A DNA stretch of 64,000 nt, from contig CBFHYX010000003.1 in the NCBI GenBank assembly GCA_965660145.1, positions 124,001 to 188,000 of the forward strand, read 5' to 3'. The notes under the pieces are model-generated. The model saw only the letters and a program-made list of their open reading frames with translations, ran no database searches and was not told the origin of the DNA. A program made the position numbers and the translations under genes. Origin of the DNA: JABURQ01 sp029243145. GTDB taxonomy: Bacteria; Planctomycetota; Planctomycetia; Planctomycetales; Planctomycetaceae. This document shows positions 62,861-64,000 of this stretch, piece by piece. The first letter of the stretch is position 1. Each line of letters starts with the position of its first letter.

Positions 62861-64000
62861 TCAAATGAGTTCAGAGATGAGTTCACGGTTTTCGACCAGA
62901 TATTGTGGGCGACCGTTCGGATCTTCCAAAGTCATGGTGTTGGCATCAATTCCGAGCCAGTGATAGACCGTGTGGAAAATGTGTTGCAGATGGACGGGAC
63001 GATCAACGGGCGTTTCACCCAGACGGTTTGTTGCACCGATGACCTGGCCGTGATTCATGCCACCACCTGCCAGGAAAAAGAAGGCAGCACGCGGCCAGTG
63101 ATCTCGTCCGGCACCACCATTGATGCGTGGAGTACGTCCAAATTCTCCCGACATCATGATTAAGGTGTCTTCGAGACGACCGTGAGCGTCGAGATCTTGA
63201 ATGAGAGCCGTCAATCCGCGTGACAACGCTGGTAACTGAGTTCGCATGATATCGAAGTTCTTGCCGTGTGTGTCCCAACCTCCCCACGAAAACGAGACGT
63301 TTCGGACACCCGAGGTAATCAGTCGGCGAGCCACGAGAAAACGATCTATATCACGCCTCATACTGATGCCGTATTTGTCCAGAAGGCGTGGGTCTTCCTG
63401 TTTTGTGTCGAGTGCATTGTAAAGTTTTCCCGAGGTGATGATGCCGACGGCTCTTTCGTTGAAACTATCGAGAGCGTTCATCATTCCCGAACTGTCAACG
63501 TCACGATTGAGGCGATCAAGGCCACTGAGAAGTTCACGGCGGTCATCCAGACGATCAACAGACACCGAACGATTGAGTTGCAAATTGTCGCGTCCTGTAC
63601 CATCGGGACGATACGCCGAGTGTGTTTGTCCGAGGAAACCGGGTCTTGTCCAACCGTTGATATCAACAGCAGTAGGAGCCACGCCATAGGGGGTCTCTTG
63701 CGATGCGCCCATAAATTTGGACATGACCGAACCGATTCCCGGACGGCCACCCATCGGTCTGAGAGATCGTTCCGACCATCCCGATTCCGACTGTTTCGCA
63801 TTGTGTTCGTTGTTCATCCCGTCGAGCGAACGGATGATTGAAAACTTGTCGGCAACCGTGGCCAAATCGGGCATCAGTTCGCAGATCTCGACGCCGGGTG
63901 CGTTGGTCGCAATCGGTTGGAACTCTCCACGAAACTCTTTCGGAGCATTCGGTTTCAAATCGAACGTATCCATGTGGGTTGGTCCACCACCCAGATAGAT
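62861..64000 (-). CDS. DUF1501 domain protein, 5' end missing
   Basis: The frame is open to base 64000, so the start lies right of the window; 379 codons are visible. YLGGGPTHMDTFDLKPNAP begins at the edge and matches the family's GGPSHMDTFD block, about 70-100 residues from a normal start. GVRNVSFSWGGWDTHGKNFD, MMSGEFGRTPRINGGAGRDHW and FHTVYHWLGIDANT follow, as in full-length DUF1501 proteins. A DUF1549/DUF1553 partner gene is expected just outside the window. Confidence 0.92.
   Translation of the reverse strand: MYLGGGPTHMDTFDLKPNAPKEFRGEFQPIATNAPGVEICELMPDLATVADKFSIIRSLDGMNNEHNAKQSESGWSERSLRPMGGRPGIGSVMSKFMGASQETPYGVAPTAVDINGWTRPGFLGQTHSAYRPDGTGRDNLQLNRSVSVDRLDDRRELLSGLDRLNRDVDSSGMMNALDSFNERAVGIITSGKLYNALDTKQEDPRLLDKYGISMRRDIDRFLVARRLITSGVRNVSFSWGGWDTHGKNFDIMRTQLPALSRGLTALIQDLDAHGRLEDTLIMMSGEFGRTPRINGGAGRDHWPRAAFFFLAGGGMNHGQVIGATNRLGETPVDRPVHLQHIFHTVYHWLGIDANTMTLEDPNGRPQYLVENRELISELI

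Overview
This window looks like part of the chromosome of a planctomycete (Planctomycetota, most likely order Planctomycetales). The evidence is the gene content. There are DUF1549/DUF1553 proteins with planctomycete cytochrome-c-like domains, DUF1501 proteins, a DUF1080 protein, two sulfatases, an SGNH/sialidase hybrid, PEP-CTERM proteins, futalosine-route menaquinone enzymes, CsrA and a fragment of a planctomycete-type Ser/Thr kinase. Base composition looks moderate throughout. I saw no rRNA, tRNA, CRISPR array, phage gene or recognisable transposase. Both window edges cut genes: a DUF1549/DUF1553 gene on the left and a DUF1501 gene on the right.

Layout. 1-8.2 kb: a DUF1549/1553-DUF1501 pair, a PEP-CTERM metalloprotease-like protein and an M60-like peptidase. 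8.2-16.4 kb: a TrkA-type K+ channel, an APS-type sulfonucleotide reductase, small secreted or membrane proteins, a DSP-like phosphatase, a methyltransferase, a radical SAM protein and an RbsC-like permease. 16.4-25.6 kb: a second DUF1549/1553 protein, MqnE, 1.6 kb of repeat-rich non-coding DNA, two lipoprotein paralogues with a DUF2752 protein, and an M20 peptidase. 25.7-30.4 kb: a three-gene operon of very divergent NuoL/NuoM/NuoN-like membrane proteins. 30.7-38.0 kb: a leftward run that reads, in transcription order, GcvH-like protein, double [4Fe-4S] protein, squalene-hopene-cyclase-like enzyme, DUF116-polyprenyl synthase fusion, CsaA, UDPGP. 38.2-46.2 kb: sulfatase, CsrA, UbiA-like and UbiD-like menaquinone enzymes around a second repeat-rich gap, then a collision of two truncated genes, then a cold-shock protein. 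46.4-53.9 kb: a candidate small RNA or attenuator, a TPR-like protein, RluD, an FAH-family protein, an ATP-grasp-like protein, a sulfatase, a PEP-CTERM phytase-like protein and an FMN reductase. 53.9-60.8 kb: seven leftward metabolic genes (CtBP-like dehydrogenase, HemW, GdhA, DUF1080, Rieske, HpaI-like aldolase, esterase). 61.0-64.0 kb: an SGNH-sialidase protein and the partial DUF1501.

How genes fit together. MqnE, a UbiA-family prenyltransferase and a UbiD-family decarboxylase can supply an early step and two late steps of futalosine-dependent menaquinone synthesis. Sulfatases, sialidase-like, DUF1080, esterase and DUF1549/1553/1501 proteins fit a lifestyle of degrading complex sulfated polysaccharides. 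The two most unusual parts are the stand-alone NuoL/M/N-like trio, which lacks several proton-path residues, and the terpenoid operon, in which a class II cyclase and a DUF116-prenyl synthase fusion sit with an iron-sulfur protein and an orphan lipoyl-carrier-like protein. All family assignments are by eye from motifs; no database search was run.
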